DNA of 64,000 nt. Origin: G963556115 sp963678205. Lineage in GTDB: Bacteria > Planctomycetota > SZUA-567. The DNA lies in contig OY782760.1 of the NCBI GenBank assembly GCA_963678205.1, positions 2,976,001 through 3,040,000 of the forward strand, given 5' to 3'. This document shows positions 63,962 through 64,000 of the stretch, piece after piece (within the stretch, counting starts at the first letter, position 1; each line of letters begins with the position of its first letter). The position numbers and the translations under genes were made by a program. The notes beneath the pieces are model-generated. The model saw nothing but the letters and a program-made list of their open reading frames with translations, searched no databases and was not told the DNA's origin.

Positions 63962-64000
63962 TTAATCCATATGAGAGCCACCATTAATATCAATATCCTC
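63962..64000 (-). CDS. C-terminal end of a probable short-chain dehydrogenase (partial)
   Basis: Only the last 12 codons are in the window; they read EDIDINGGSHMD and a TAA. Endings of the form D-x-N/D-G-G-x-x-M are typical of short-chain dehydrogenase/reductase proteins. It is 50 nt upstream of the transketolase gene in the same direction, which fits a sugar/polyol operon. The call rests on very little sequence. Confidence 0.4.
   Translation of the reverse strand, partial: EDIDINGGSHMD

Noticed and set aside
1..64000. CRISPR array, IS elements, rRNA genes
   Set aside because: I saw no regularly spaced repeats, no transposase with terminal inverted repeats and no rRNA-like sequence.

Overview
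The window (AT-rich, roughly one third G+C, good AGGAG-type ribosome binding sites, signal peptides and periplasmic binding proteins) looks like the chromosome of a Gram-negative, rod-shaped, probably fermentative or anaerobic bacterium. Support comes from MreB, a sodium-pump decarboxylase beta subunit beside ATP-type PEP carboxykinase, an HtrA protease and two sugar ABC importers. I cannot assign a phylum from the sequence; a PVC-type lineage such as Lentisphaerota is only a guess.

Backbone, 1-29256: oadB-like and pckA (oxaloacetate/PEP metabolism with sodium pumping); an orphan PAS sensor kinase without a phospho-accepting His; a small secreted protein, a methyltransferase and a GyrI-like pseudogene; a calcium-binding-repeat protein; plsC; mreB with an upstream membrane coiled-coil gene; gltX; a PHP hydrolase. 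Then comes a two-component system whose kinase is fused to an ABC ATPase domain, divergent from a binding-protein-dependent sugar ABC operon that carries a near-consensus sigma-54 promoter. A second, complete sugar ABC operon, htrA and tRNA-Gln(CTG) follow.

Island, about 29243-60969 (31.7 kb): an integrative mobilizable element inserted in the 3' end of tRNA-Gln. At the left it has a P4-type integrase, an AlpA-like regulator, a TOPRIM/DUF3987 primase-helicase, a hairpin-rich oriT candidate and a ColE1-like mob block (mobC, mobA, with mobB and mobD overlapping mobA in another frame). The cargo is defence-like: a 1763-aa DUF4011/SF1 helicase/Vsr-like nuclease protein, a GNAT/DUF1778 toxin-antitoxin pair, a zinc-ribbon membrane protein, a thermonuclease, a 1829-aa primase (AEP)-reverse transcriptase-phosphoribosyltransferase-like protein beside a 105-nt hairpin, broken HEPN/MNT genes, a Thoeris-like TIR-SLOG protein followed by a truncated TIR gene fused to an MNT fragment, and an Mrr-nuclease/STAND-type NTPase.

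The STAND gene and a convergent glycosyltransferase gene lie between two 47-bp inverted repeats (46/47 identical). Each repeat contains the ribosome binding site, start codon and first codons of its gene. The right repeat also contains the last codons of an adjacent XerC/D-like recombinase gene. This looks like an inversion switch that exchanges the gene placed after the recombinase; the recombinase now carries an in-frame TAG. This locus and the AEP-RT protein with its hairpin are the best candidates for undescribed systems.

Right backbone, 60973-64000: a terminator probably once belonging to the tRNA, then leftward genes for a D-2-hydroxyacid dehydrogenase, a split transketolase and the last codons of a probable short-chain dehydrogenase.
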